Below the pieces are notes generated by a model. That model saw only the letters and a program-made list of their open reading frames with translations, searched no databases and was not told the DNA's origin. Both the position numbers and the translations under genes were made by a program. 64,000 nucleotides of DNA from Brachypodius melanocephalos (taxonomy: Eukaryota; Chordata; Aves; Passeriformes; Pycnonotidae), in assembly GCA_013398615.1 (NCBI GenBank), contig VZSR01001685.1, positions 33,843,480 through 33,907,479 on the forward strand, read 5' to 3'. Numbering within the stretch: the stretch's first letter is position 1; each line of letters starts with the position of its first letter. Below are positions 42,701 through 50,043 of the stretch, piece after piece.

Positions 42701-45700
42701 GCCGCTCCTCGTGGAAGGCAGGAGCACAGAGTTTGGATTAATTTTGAGGCGGCAAGGGGTCACCATGGGATGCCATTCCAGTGCCTGCAGCAGCCAGCCC
42801 TGCTACAGCCCCTTCCTTTGTGTAGACCTTTGGAGAAAATATGAATGCCGGTACATGAAGCTTTTGTTTTCATCCAGGCATGGCTGGGAAGATCTTTCTT
42901 TCCCCCTTTGACCAGGCAACTTGCTTCTAACAGTGAAATTCCCTTTGGCTGCTTGCCAGAGAGAGCCATTCCGAGGGCAAATCCTTCTCTCCATCCCATC
43001 TCATATCATGGACTAGACTTGCCTTTTTCTGCAGGTCTGGTATGGAACCTAATTACTCCACCTTCTATTCCATGGTGAGAAGATGACCAGAAGGGCAGTG
43101 AAAAAATTAAATGTCCTTTAATAAAAGGTGGATTGCAAAAGCTTTGGTCTGTCCTCTGTATGAAAATACTAATATAGTGTATATATACACTTATAGTGTA
43201 TATAGACAGTATGTGTATAGAGACATCAATATATACATATATGTATATAAAAGATAGATATATTTATATTGCAAATACAATACATATTTACACATATTTC
43301 CTGTAAAGAAGTTGAAATTAATCATAATTTGTATGAAACAATGAGACTTTCAAAATTGGATTGTCACAAAACTGGATTCTAATATTGGCTTCCCTGGGCC
43401 AGATCCAAAGCCAACAGCTCATATCCTACACAGTTAGTTTCTTGGAGATGATCCACTATTTAAAAAAAAATGTCAAAATATTTATTAAAATATGCAAATC
43501 AAAATACAGCCATGTCTGTTTTAAAAACCCACACATAGATACACACAGGACTGAGAGGAGGAGTCACTTGAATTCTTGGAATTCAGACAAAATTCGGCAC
43601 TTCTGAAGGCTGGTGATTCTTTGCTAGAAGAGGTTGTGAAATGGTTTTAAGTGTGCCTGGAAATGCTCCATTCTTCAGACTGCTTCTGAAAGAACAATAT
43701 GAAGTCTCTGCCATTTTTTCTTCTTTGGATTGCAGAAAGAAAGACTGTGGCCTCACACTATACCTCCAGGGCCTCTCCAGTTACACACAAGAAGAAATTA
43801 ATCCTAAATGACTAGAGGAGTCATTCCGAGGAGGTCAATGACATTTCTCCCCAAGGTCCAAAGGAACATTACTAAACTTATACAACCTGCTTGCTAGCTC
43901 TTCTATTGGTATTCACTGTCCATTTTCTTTTAGGGGCTTTGATTAGAACATGGATATAGAAAAAGAGTTAGTCAGAAAGTGATGACTCTCTCTTTTAAGG
44001 AAAGAGTGAAGGTCTCCTGCATATCTTCTGAATCAGGAAACCAGAACACGTGTTCGTGTTTTCATAAGTCTGCTAGCTCACTAAGTTAGACTTTTCACGT
44101 ATTTCAAAGCTTCAATGTGGATTTGTGATTTGCTTTACTTTAGAGAAACAGTAACAAGCTTTGCACAAAACAACATATAGCTCCATATGCTTTGTTTGCC
44201 TATAAGATATCATCTGCTTTGGTTGTTCAGGTGCCCAGCTGGGAAAGTAGAAGTGACTGACACCCTTACAGGGCTCAGACACTGTACCTCATCCTCTTGT
44301 GGACACTGGACCTGTAGGAATGGGGGTACCTGTGTGGCTCAATCCCAAGACAAGACTATCTGCCAGTGCCCCGAAGGTTACAAGGGAAGATGGTGTGAAA
44401 TTAGCCAAGTGAAGGCTGGAAGACCTGTTGGACTAAGCTCTGGCTCTATTCTGGCAATCAGCATGTGCCTCCTTGTCTTCCTAGGTAGGAGATCATGTAC
44501 CCTTTTTCCTTATTTTTAGTCTTGTAGCTTGTTCCACTGAATTAAGTCTGCTTTACTTTTGAGTGTTGTGATCAGTGTTTCACCTTTTCTGGAGATCACT
44601 ATTTGGGGATGCTAAGAGACAGACAAAAGCACATAGTTACAGTTTACTTGCTTTGAAGACAGTTCAAGAAAAGTTAGGACCTTTCTCTTCCAGAGTCACT
44701 TACTTTCAATCCTTCTTAAGTAAGAGATTTCCATTGTGTGCAACTCTGTGTGCAGCCACATCCATTTGAAACTCCCACCTGCCCTGAGCTCTTACACTTG
44801 TAGTAGGTAGGAATTACAGCTACATATGTTCTTCACATATTAGGAAGGAAGAGATCTTCCAGAAAGTTCATGGTCTTAAAAGGCAAGCCTCATTTAAAGT
44901 GTGGGCAGAGAGATGTTCACAGTGTCCTTTTTCAGCTGCACTTTGGCTGAAAACTTAATAACACCATAAAACTGTGTTCATGTTGATAAACTGCATACAT
45001 ATCTCATAATAGCAGATTCTGTTATTATATTACACTTGTAACCTTCATTAAAACAGTGGTTTACTTACTTTGGGTATCTTATTTACTCAGGATTGGTGAA
45101 AGGCCAGAGATTGGCCAAAATGCCTTCTATTTAAATGGATTCCTTTAGGTAAGTAAAATACCCTTTTAATGAAGTTTATGATGTAATATACATAGATTAT
45201 TCTTTACATTCATGAATTTAAGTTGTTTATATATTAACAATACTCATTTCTTACCTGCAAATTGAGTTGTCAAATTAAGAGTTGACTTAATATATCAGGA
45301 ATCATATTAACTACTTGTTTATCATGCAACATACATTGCCATACATCATATAACAAATATGTGTCTTTATTTCTTCCAGCACTCTTGGTTTCCTACACAG
45401 TGTGGAGTCAGTGGGGAAGTTCAGGGTTTCGGAAAGGAGGAATTTACCACATTCCTGAAGAGCGTGAAAGCTGGGAGGATGTTAGAGAAAATGTCTTCAA
45501 TTATAATGAAGAAGGAGGTGGAGAACGTGACCAGGTATGATGCAGCTTCAATCCAGCTTTGCAAATCCAACCTCTCCTCACTTTCCTTTCCCAGACTTTT
45601 TAGTCAACTTATTATCAAATCGGCATTTTTCTTCTTTTTTAAACCTGAAGTCTTCTTAAGTGGGCAGCTTCTATTTCAACTCAGTCTGTACCTTTAATGA

Positions 45701-46353
45701 TGCTGGTCATGTGTGTCCACTTTCAAGGGAGCTGGTCTGGACACATCATTGTTGCTTTAGCTGAAAACTGTCATTACATGAAGGGATTTGGTATGAGCTG
45801 AACCTAGTCCTCTGAACTCGGCACTCTCTTCTTCAGCTTGTAGAAAACTCACAACATTTAATGTTGTGTTGCCTTGTGTTGTCAAACATTTTTTGAATCA
45901 GTTTCCTTTTGAGTTGTTTCTCTCTGATAATTGCATTCTCTTTGTTTCCAGAATGCTTATGATATAGATGAACTGAAGAAACCTCTCCATAAAATTCCCC
46001 GCTCCTCTTTGCAAGCAGCTGCTTCATGCTCCAGGACACCAACTGGCCCAAAAAGAGACTCACTCCCAAAACATGCACATCAAAAGCAATCAATATCAGC
46101 TGTTACCAGCATCCCAGACTTCAAGGAATATGTTTCTCAAATCATACGGGATGCAGACAATGATCTAAGGAGTCTTCCAGCTGACACAATTCATTTTTAT
46201 TGCTTGGAAGGGCAATGCTCTCTAGCAGGGAGCCTTAGCTCATTAGATTCCATCAGTGGGGATGAAGATCTAAATTACGATTGCCTCCAAGAGTGGGGTT
46301 CAAAGTTTGAGAGGCTTAAAGAACTCTATGTGGCGTCAAATGAAAATTTGTAA
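6568..46353 (+). CDS. Type III classic cadherin (Hz-cadherin-like), 32 exons, 5' end missing
   Basis: This is a single-pass adhesion receptor of the plasma membrane; calcium-dependent homophilic binding is the family role. The joined exons (each listed separately) keep phase throughout and give about 2,530 residues ending in TAA at 46351. In order the protein has about 15 EC repeats with DxNDNxPxF and DxD motifs, a Cys-bearing membrane-proximal region, EGF, LamG, EGF, LamG, a Cys-rich segment, EGF, a transmembrane helix near ILAISMCLLVFLALLVSY, and a tail of about 180 residues. The tail carries a p120-catenin-type motif (YNEEGGGERDQ) and a beta-catenin-binding region (SLAGSLSSLDS ... WGSKFERLKELY), which excludes FAT, Dachsous and CELSR. 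The LamG/EGF block resembles Drosophila N-cadherin. Chicken Hz-cadherin of retinal horizontal cells is the known vertebrate member. No start codon or signal peptide was found, so at least one upstream exon is missing. The frame is intact, with no sign of pseudogenisation. Confidence 0.88.
7214..7439 (+). CDS. Cadherin exon 2 (EC1 end, EC2 start)
   Basis: Bordered by gacag and gtaagt. It encodes FRVDKDTGIIMTT and VTVEASDEYGN (the core of EC1), then VPENTPAGEK, which opens EC2. It ends in phase 2. Confidence 0.88.
8723..8927 (+). CDS. Cadherin exon 3 (EC2 body)
   Basis: It joins in phase as GEK/VAVVEAVSFQ and continues with SGELSLTHPVDYESEHHLY, the usual last half of an EC repeat. The calcium-binding DxD expected after VVEA is absent. 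The exon ends in phase 0 before gtacct. Confidence 0.85.
9310..9421 (+). CDS. Cadherin exon 4 (EC2/EC3 linker)
   Basis: It encodes VMVHITDENDCSPEF, a DxND linker, and opens EC3 with VPETIPVGTSLLQ. It ends in phase 1 before gtgggg. Confidence 0.88.
9422..12622 (+). other. Cadherin intron 4 (3.2 kb)
   Basis: No exon or named repeat was recognised apart from the A/C-rich tract near its end. A 169-codon open frame at 10288-10797 has no family motif and breaks nothing, so it is treated as chance. Three TAATTA cores lie at 12058, 12088 and 12178. Confidence 0.6.
12350..12479. repeat. A/C-rich low-complexity tract
   Basis: About 20 adenines are followed by a degenerate mixture of A-runs with single or double C (CAAAA, CCCAAA). 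It is a decayed simple repeat inside the intron. Open frames on both strands through it are artefacts of composition. Confidence 0.9.
12623..12872 (+). CDS. Cadherin exon 5 (EC3)
   Basis: Acceptor ctaatag, donor gtaagg. It encodes VLATDCDSGSNSEISYF, FVVIAVDKGHPPRTG and NVNDEAPVF, a complete calcium-binding EC core. It ends in phase 2. Confidence 0.93.
13796..13938 (+). CDS. Cadherin exon 6 (EC4 start)
   Basis: It joins as QPV/YRTFISEDAGPGTLV and carries AEDPDGDG, the DxD calcium ligands of EC4. Bordered by catcag and gtaagg; ends in phase 1. Confidence 0.92.
14282..14454 (+). CDS. Cadherin exon 7 (EC4 end)
   Basis: It encodes YTLNVTAIDDNASGGPTP and the linker VNDINNNKPVF, which varies slightly from DxNDNxPxF. 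It ends in phase 0 at gtaaga. Confidence 0.92.
14802..14970 (+). CDS. Cadherin exon 8 (EC5 start)
   Basis: It encodes VLENQPPGTHVLQV, AYDADLGINGEVKY and FSIDPDTG, classic EC signatures. Acceptor ttttag, donor gtcagt; ends in phase 1. Confidence 0.93.
15141..15177. repeat. (TAGAT)n pentanucleotide microsatellite
   Basis: Seven perfect TAGAT units plus a partial one form an intronic short tandem repeat. It lies just upstream of a reverse CR1 copy. Confidence 0.95.
15195..15665 (-). mobile_element. CR1 LINE fragment in intron 8
   Basis: This is the reverse complement of CR1, with 'catagaatgatttgggttg' at its 3' end and later phrases such as 'ttaccccttgtcctatca', 'ctctccagctcttgtgtag' and 'cactccaacagatccacatc'. 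It is antisense to the cadherin gene and has no intact reverse-transcriptase frame. Confidence 0.92.
16625..16795 (+). CDS. Cadherin exon 9 (EC5 end)
   Basis: It encodes FDRERQREYTLSVTATDRA and the linker ADINDNDPTF. It ends in phase 1 at a perfect gtgagt donor. The exon is GC-richer than its flanks. Confidence 0.93.
18650..18700. repeat. CA-type microsatellite
   Basis: An imperfect (CA)n tract is interrupted by CATA and CATG units and trails into CACAAAAA. Confidence 0.9.
18831..18894. repeat. 29-bp imperfect tandem duplication
   Basis: Two copies beginning ttaaatgacac and ending gtgaagcc start at 18831 and 18860. A third partial start (ttaaat) follows at 18889, so the period is 29. The copies differ at a few positions. 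Confidence 0.85.
20186..20358 (+). CDS. Cadherin exon 10 (EC6 start)
   Basis: It encodes LSEDTPVGMSFLRVAAHD, SDQGVNAAVTY and FQINPSTGW. Acceptor tcaaag, donor gtaatg; ends in phase 0. Confidence 0.92.
20462..20629 (+). CDS. Cadherin exon 11 (EC6 end, EC7 start)
   Basis: It encodes YIVATDGGNRSS and then TVTVTSALSQPPRW, where the usual DxNDN linker is missing. EC7 opens with VTIPENTIRDTRIV. Only a 103-bp intron precedes it. Confidence 0.92.
21546..21795 (+). CDS. Cadherin exon 12 (EC7)
   Basis: It encodes AEPLDFETTKFFTLTVRAQN and CVNIT. The DxD motif expected near the start reads TSPLGDP, so this repeat has lost ligands. Phase 0 in, phase 1 out. Confidence 0.9.
23041..23168 (+). CDS. Cadherin exon 13 (EC7/EC8 linker, EC8 start)
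   Basis: It encodes DVNDNVPFF, VPEGADVGTSVVQV and AMDLDSGLHGE. The donor gtttga is weak, but the phase and protein continue perfectly into exon 14. Confidence 0.9.
23933..24007. repeat. T/G-rich low-complexity tract with long G-run
   Basis: T-runs alternate with G-runs, including about 11 consecutive guanines, followed by TTTTGGTTTGG units. It lies in the intron after exon 13. Confidence 0.9.
24376..24562 (+). CDS. Cadherin exon 14 (EC8 body)
   Basis: It encodes FFTIEPETGIISTQASFDRE, a canonical mid-repeat signature, then YLIEVQSQD. Acceptor tttttag, donor gtaaaa; ends in phase 1. Confidence 0.93.
24701..24844 (+). CDS. Cadherin exon 15 (EC8/EC9 linker)
   Basis: It encodes FVSDVNDNAPAFPRSVYEV and EC9's IDEDRDVGTPVV and ADDKDE. 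It ends in phase 1 at gtgagt. Confidence 0.94.
24845..26525 (+). other. Cadherin intron 15 (1.7 kb)
   Basis: I recognised no repeat family, RNA gene or extra exon here. The open frames on both strands lack family motifs. Confidence 0.55.
26526..26809 (+). CDS. Cadherin exon 16 (EC9, EC10 start)
   Basis: It encodes FDVEPEIGTVFIAQPLDYE, LRLVASDGKW and the linker VNKNDEAPVF, then the opening of EC10 (GSVLEELTDLP). Ends in phase 0 at gtaaag. Confidence 0.94.
27755..29372 (+). CDS. Cadherin exon 17, giant exon (EC10 to EC15 start)
   Basis: A single uninterrupted 1,618-bp exon covers about 540 residues. It holds the rest of EC10 (SATDPDQAADQN), all of EC11 to EC14 with linkers RDVNDNSPLF, TDVNDHAPVF, EDSNDHAPVF and QDVNDNGPEF, and the start of EC15. 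Elsewhere each repeat is cut into two or three exons. The EC14/EC15 linker reads DQNDHPH, which departs from consensus. Acceptor ttccag, donor gtaaat; phase 0 in, phase 1 out. Confidence 0.97.
29373..31225 (+). other. Cadherin intron 17 (1.9 kb)
   Basis: AT-rich intron in which I recognised no repeat or exon. Confidence 0.55.
31226..31319 (+). CDS. Cadherin exon 18 (EC15)
   Basis: It encodes ILPSTVLGQVSAPDADDWDR, with a DAD ligand pair. The final codon is split (ag|g) and restores R when joined to exon 19. Donor gtattt. Confidence 0.9.
32071..32255 (+). CDS. Cadherin exon 19 (EC15 end)
   Basis: It encodes YFILNDNSGLLTIKEGTPPG and TYNIRVRVIDG, ending in KVIVKEIKDD in place of a DxNDN linker. 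This fits the last, membrane-proximal EC repeat. Acceptor ttacag, donor gtaagc. Confidence 0.92.
32821..33053 (+). CDS. Cadherin exon 20 (non-chordate-type membrane-proximal domain)
   Basis: It encodes ITPEEFISQSPEKQSKYY, then LENVHIFSVLNSPSPIRGVD. This matches no EC repeat; its place and style fit the region specific to type III classic cadherins, before the EGF and LamG block. Ends in phase 0 at gtaagt. Confidence 0.85.
33907..34184 (+). CDS. Cadherin exon 21 (membrane-proximal domain end, EGF1 start)
   Basis: It encodes INITQIGIDECVTADCTHSS, several further cysteines, and NPCLNGGTCVDTDLGYR, the first half of an EGF domain. The donor gttggt is weak but the phase (2) matches exon 22. Confidence 0.88.
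34185..35781 (+). other. Cadherin intron 21 (1.6 kb)
   Basis: Apart from a short old CR1 piece near 35.3 kb and a T-rich acceptor tract, nothing was recognised here. Confidence 0.55.
35278..35437 (+). mobile_element. Old CR1 LINE 3' end fragment
   Basis: The forward sequence starts 'tctccagggaggtggtgg' and closes with 'ggcattctatgattatgtga', as CR1 3' ends do. The middle is diverged, so it is an old copy. Confidence 0.6.
35782..35996 (+). CDS. Cadherin exon 22 (EGF1 end, LamG1 start)
   Basis: It encodes CKCAANFHGPDCQQTKHSF, completing EGF1, then GYAWFPPLQPCFESRISLEF and DGLLLYHGP, the start of a laminin-G fold. It ends in phase 1 at gttagc. Confidence 0.94.
36291..36418 (+). CDS. Cadherin exon 23 (LamG1), GC donor
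   Basis: It encodes LSGGVPSLTVSHSSGELFL and DHRWHNIKIINDGK. The best exon end is AAG followed by gcaagt, a GC-AG donor, giving DGK/EVKLILD as expected in LamG. A GT donor six bases downstream (exon end 36424) would keep frame and insert two residues, A-S. Confidence 0.88.
36508..36530. repeat. (AATC)n short tandem repeat
   Basis: About five AATC units run into AATTAATT. It lies within the GC-AG intron. Confidence 0.85.
37264..37391 (+). CDS. Cadherin exon 24 (LamG1)
   Basis: It encodes EVKLILDNCVNVPV and continues to GKIVGSQ. Acceptor tttctag, donor gtaaaa; phase 0 in, phase 2 out. Confidence 0.9.
37583..37715 (+). CDS. Cadherin exon 25 (LamG1 end)
   Basis: It encodes PLQLGGVKKTLPYHSS and RGFVGCIRNVIVDSK, the typical closing strand and Cys of a laminin-G domain. 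It ends in phase 0 at gtaggg. Confidence 0.94.
37798..37978 (+). CDS. Cadherin exon 26 (EGF2)
   Basis: It encodes VYDLEHPAESLNSAPGC and an EGF module with CGTHGKCVGG and CDCSPGYAGLACE. YDLxHP after LamG1 is also seen in insect N-cadherin. Ends in phase 1 at gtactg. Confidence 0.94.
37979..40757 (+). other. Cadherin intron 26 (2.8 kb)
   Basis: I recognised no exon, RNA gene or named repeat. There is a short G-run near 39707. Open frames on both strands lack family motifs. Confidence 0.55.
40758..40924 (+). CDS. Cadherin exon 27 (LamG2 start)
   Basis: It encodes FGRDSWIHYEPRSTP, RIQLMVRTRISHSTLLSLAS and GNGHIRLE, the first half of the second laminin-G domain. Ends in phase 0 at gtgagc. Confidence 0.92.
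41556..41820 (+). CDS. Cadherin exon 28 (LamG2)
   Basis: It encodes VVEGFFSVNFSMGD, NNGQWVLLTMERYNNEFTLR and ASIVLGNHLP. Acceptor tctag, donor gtaagt; ends in phase 1. Confidence 0.93.
42049..42126 (-). mobile_element. Short CR1 LINE 3' end fragment
   Basis: In reverse orientation it shows 'gtcttaaatatcatctcgtt' followed by 'ccaaaccctctgtcaggggc', the familiar CR1 3' end. It is only about 80 bp long. Confidence 0.75.
42670..42850 (+). CDS. Cadherin exon 29 (LamG2 end, Cys-rich segment)
   Basis: It encodes GCMRDVQLDGQPLLVEG, closing LamG2, then CHSSACSSQPCYSPFLCVD, an EGF-like Cys pattern lacking the usual NGG core. Ends in phase 2 at gtacat. Confidence 0.9.
42851..44230 (+). other. Cadherin intron 29 (1.4 kb) with AT-rich tract
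   Basis: A TATA-rich low-complexity stretch runs from about 43168 to 43265. Nothing else was recognised. Confidence 0.6.
44231..44484 (+). CDS. Cadherin exon 30 (EGF3 and first half of transmembrane helix)
   Basis: It encodes RCPAGKVEV, an EGF module (CRNGGTCVAQ, CQCPEGYKGRWCE), a short stalk, and ILAISMCLLVFL, the outer half of the membrane helix. Ends in phase 1 at gtagga. Confidence 0.94.
45380..45534 (+). CDS. Cadherin exon 31 (transmembrane end, juxtamembrane p120 site)
   Basis: It encodes ALLVSYTVW, completing the helix, then a cytosolic juxtamembrane segment with ENVFNYNEEGGGERDQ. This matches the classic-cadherin p120-catenin-binding core (consensus Y-x-EEGGGE-x-D). Ends in phase 0 at gtatga. 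Confidence 0.95.
45952..46353 (+). CDS. Cadherin exon 32 (catenin-binding tail and stop)
   Basis: It encodes NAYDIDELKKPL, a Ser/Lys-rich linker, then the beta-catenin-binding region: DFKEYVSQIIRDADNDLRSL, SLAGSLSSLDSISGDED and WGSKFERLKELY. It stops at TAA (46351-46353) after SNENL. The serine cluster corresponds to the phosphorylated block that strengthens beta-catenin binding in classic cadherins. Confidence 0.96.
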   Translation, partial: NAYDIDELKKPLHKIPRSSLQAAASCSRTPTGPKRDSLPKHAHQKQSISAVTSIPDFKEYVSQIIRDADNDLRSLPADTIHFYCLEGQCSLAGSLSSLDSISGDEDLNYDCLQEWGSKFERLKELYVASNENL

Positions 46354-48590
46354 CCAGAGTTAAAGGAACTTGACACATTGTCATGACATATGGACACTAC
46401 TTTTAAAAATGCCCTTTTTTAATATATAAATTACTTCAAGTAACATACGTTATGCAAGTTTTTAGTTGAAATAGCATTATATACTCACTTTTCCTGGGAG
46501 TGATTATCTGAGTGATCTTTCTATATGCACTGTACAAAGTTATTCCATTATGTAAGTGCAAAGAAAAAAACCATGAATTTTCTTGAAAACTTTCAGAATG
46601 TAGGATAGCTATAGAATAGTATTATAATACCCTTTTTTATTTGTGTAGACCACAGTGGCTTACTAGAATTATCCTGGATGCAAGAACTTGAATTATTTTC
46701 TCCCTAGTATTAATATAAAACCTATCAGGTGGGTAACAATGGAAAGAATAGGGGATTCTTTCTTTTTTTTATAATGGAATTAATTTTAGACTGTGAAATA
46801 ATTATTACCAATGTTAAATATAAAGCATTTACAATTTCTAGTTTCTTGTCAGTTTTTGTTTTATCCTCCTAAACTCTGTTCTTCTGTGACATGACACACA
46901 CCACCTCGGTCACTGTTACAGGCTGCTCAACTCTGTGAGACTTTTTCTGTCTGACCCTTTTTCTAATTACCAAGGGCAAAAGAGTAGCAAGATCCCATGT
47001 ATGAACATGACTTTGTGACAATTTTACACTCTTAAAGGCAGTTGTGAGACCTGGAAGAAGTTTCTGTTCAGTAAACTTCTATGTCCACTTTGCTTTTCAC
47101 ATGAACCCTTCTTCAGAGTGTGCAGCTGCAAAACAGAAGAGCTGATAGCAGGTGTGAAGACAAGCTAGAAGGGCATCCAGACAAAAGTTGGAACTGAATC
47201 TTTTCAATCAGGACAGTAATTGTAAAAATTGGGATCCTCAGAAAGCATAGGAAACCTAGCCTCTACTCCTTTACCTCCTCCTGCTCTCCAAAAAATGACT
47301 GGTTTTAGTATGGAAAAAAGGGGATCAGAAGCTTCTGCAATCTGATATGGATTTGAACACTCACCTCTGCGACCATGGATAAATCACCTTGTTCTTTCCC
47401 TTTCTGTCTTAATCTCTCTGAAGTGAGGGAGCTCCCAAACCATGGAGTGGTGTGTGAATGTTGATAGGTGCTTACAGAGTGCTTGTAAGCTCTGAAGAGC
47501 CAAGGGTTTTTTAACTGTTTTCAATTGAGTGGGATTTTTTAATTACCATGATACTCAACGTTTGTTTATTATTAAAGTCTTGACACTTGCTTTGATTTAT
47601 AATTAATGTTTTAAAATTAGATCTTTCATCACTCCTCATCATTTTACTTGGCATAAAGAATGAAAATGTAAATTAGTTTTATACCTAGAAGCAAGATTTT
47701 GATACTATTAGAACAAATAGTTTACATCAAAAATTGTTTGAACAAAAGTATCGTGAACTGAATAAAAACAATTTGCATTCATTTAATAAAATTATTTGTA
47801 TCAATGATACTAAATTAGTAGTATTTATTAGAAAGATTTGGAGAATGAGTCACCATGAGCCACTCCTTCATGCCAAAACTTCACATGCCTGGCCACTGAT
47901 TGTTCTTACAAAGTCATAAAAAATAAATATGGTGGCTATATTAACATATAGCCACATCCTGTTTAATGTAAATTTTTCCTCCTTTCTAAAGATGTATGTG
48001 TAGTTTGCTAAGAAACTACAACATTTCTTACACCAGGGGATATTACATATGTTGTTGGTGCAAATGAAAACTGCTGAGCCACAGAACTTCAGTAAGGTGA
48101 CTCTTCCAAGTGTTGAATTCTCACAACATTTTCATAAAATGGAAATACATTTTTATTGCTGTTTATTAAGTTGCCTCTTCTGAACTTGGTATCAAGTAAA
48201 GCTTGGCATAATTATTGGTAAACTTTCTCTTCCAAAAGAGACTAATTTGAACAATGTGCTACAAATCATGCAAACAGACTATGATCTCCCTGAGGGTTAT
48301 TTTATAATTCATATTTCAAAACTGGACATTTTACATATGGATGCATTAAACAATAACTCAGGAAAGCTGAAGCATTAGTTAATATTTTCCCTCAAATAAC
48401 TGAACACACAAAGTAATATGCATGACAAAAGATAAATTGCATTGAACTCAGGACTTGTAATGGACTTCTGTCCTCATAGAAGATGAGAAAGAAGAACCTT
48501 CCCCTATCTCCTTGGGTCACTTATAGCAAAATGCAGAATGCTTGTAGCTGAGACACATGACAGCCCCAAGAGTCACACCATTTGCCTGAA
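46354..48590. other. Cadherin 3' UTR and intergenic DNA
   Basis: AT-rich and non-coding. AATATA near 46816, followed by a T/G-rich stretch, is a possible polyadenylation site. AATAAA occurs near 47760 and again near 47920. Which is used cannot be settled from sequence alone. Confidence 0.5.
46814..46865 (+). terminator. Candidate polyadenylation site of the cadherin
   Basis: A variant signal (aatata) is followed within about 35 bases by a GT/T-rich element (gtttcttgtcagtttttg). The hexamer is non-canonical, so the call is weak. Confidence 0.25.
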
Positions 48591-48591
48591 A

Positions 48592-48710
48592 GCATGGTCC
48601 AAACACTTCATGAACTGCCAGGCTCAGTTCTACAATCACTTGCCTGAGTACCCCATTCCACTGCCAAACAACCCTTTGGGTGAAAAACTTTTCTAGTACT
48701 GTGATGTTAT
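48592..48710 (-). mobile_element. CR1 LINE fragment
   Basis: The reverse orientation shows 'acacttcatgaactgccagg' and 'cctttgggtgaaaaactttt', both well-known CR1 antisense phrases. The copy is diverged. Confidence 0.65.
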
Positions 48711-49014
48711 TGTATGTAATCATATATCTACATTGCAAACCTCCTGTGCAGTCTTTGTGAACACTTATCTTGGTAAAATATTTGAGAAACTCAGCCGATT
48801 ACTGAAATAGATAAAAGTTTCTGCTAGTCATCCTACTTTTCCCCAGGACATCTACCTTCTAAGAACAGGGATACCTGAAAAGCATCAGAACCAGATCTGG
48901 CTAGTTACAGTTGAGAGAGTGGCACAGTCAGACATGGACTATGCAAATACTGACACCTTAATGACATTGGCAGTTGTTACTGCCGAAAGAGTAGCTCTTC
49001 TGCCACTTCATTCA

Positions 49015-50043
49015 TAAGACGGACACAGAGCTGTTGGAGCAAGTCCAGAGGAGGGCCATGAAGTTGATGAGAGGACAGGAGCATCCCCACTATGAAGAAA
49101 GGCTAAGAAAGTTGGAGCTGTTCAGCCTGGAGAAGAGTAGGTTGTGTAGAGACCTCATAGCAGCCTTTCAGTATCTGAAGCAAGCCTACAGGAAAGCTGG
49201 AGAGGGATTCTTTGTCAGGTACTGTAGTTATAGCACAAGGAGGAGTAGTTACAAAAGGAAAGAGGGGAAATTTAGGTTAAATATTAGGAAAAAAATTCTT
49301 AACTATGTATATAAAAGCCATACTGTGAAAAGCCAATGTCCATAAAGGAGGCAGAGGAGTCCTGCAATTTTATTCTATTAAAGGGAGAGAGTCCACTAGG
49401 CCAATCCCTTACAGAGTCTCTCTTAAGGTTTTGGAGGATGCAGCCTCCTTTTAATCCAAACTTCCAACCACATGTTGCCCTCTTCCCCATTGACTGAGGT
49501 ACCAGGAAGGTACAGCCTTCCCAAAATGCCTACCACATATTCCCCTAAAAACATGTATAGTCATTTTCCCCAAAGTTCAGAAATTCGGACTGTCTGCGTT
49601 CTGCATATCCACCAGAAGTTCAGACCATCTGGGCTCTGCAATAGGCTTAACAGACCTATTTCTCCTAATACCCTAAAGTCCAGGAATTCAAAATGCCTGG
49701 TTAAAACGCCTGGGTTCTGTCACAAACCTGTGCAGCTTGATGTTCCTAGAGACTCATTTCAAAACCCCATTTCTCCTAAATCTCCTAAATCATCTCCTCA
49801 TTGAAACATTTGTAAAGACATTAGCACCCATCTGGCCCATCAGCTGTGAGGGTGCTGAAACACTGGACCAGGTTGCCCAGGGAGGCTGTGGATGTCCGAC
49901 CCTGGAAGTGTTTAAGGCCAGGCTGAACGGGGCTCTGAGCAATCTGGTCTGGTGGGAGGTGTCTGTCCATGGCAGAAGTGATTGGGTCTAGATGATCCTT
50001 AAGGTCCGTTCCAACTCCTTAACATTCTATCATTCCATGATTT
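49015..50043 (+). mobile_element. CR1 LINE copy, interrupted by an insertion
   Basis: Forward CR1 runs from 'gttggagcaagtccagagga' through 'ttcagcctggagaagagtag' to 'aggaaaaaaattctta' near 49303. It resumes near 49844 with 'ctgtgagggtgctgaaacac', 'gaccaggttgcccagggagg' and the 3' tail 'ccttaaggtccgttccaact'. The gap holds unrelated sequence. Confidence 0.88.
49304..49843 (-). mobile_element. Possible solo LTR inserted in CR1
   Basis: About 540 bp of non-CR1 sequence splits a CR1 copy. Read on the minus strand it contains AATAAAA followed by a short stretch ending near a TG/CA-type boundary, as in an LTR R-U5 region, and degenerate internal repeats (around 49577 and 49612) as in a U3. No internal retroviral genes are present. 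Exact ends and a target duplication were not established, so this could be another kind of insertion. Confidence 0.4.

Noticed and set aside
49034..49345. 103-codon forward open frame (EQVQRRAMKLMRG)
   Set aside because: It is the well-known translation of a CR1 reverse-transcriptase C-terminal remnant, truncated by an insertion, and not a host gene.
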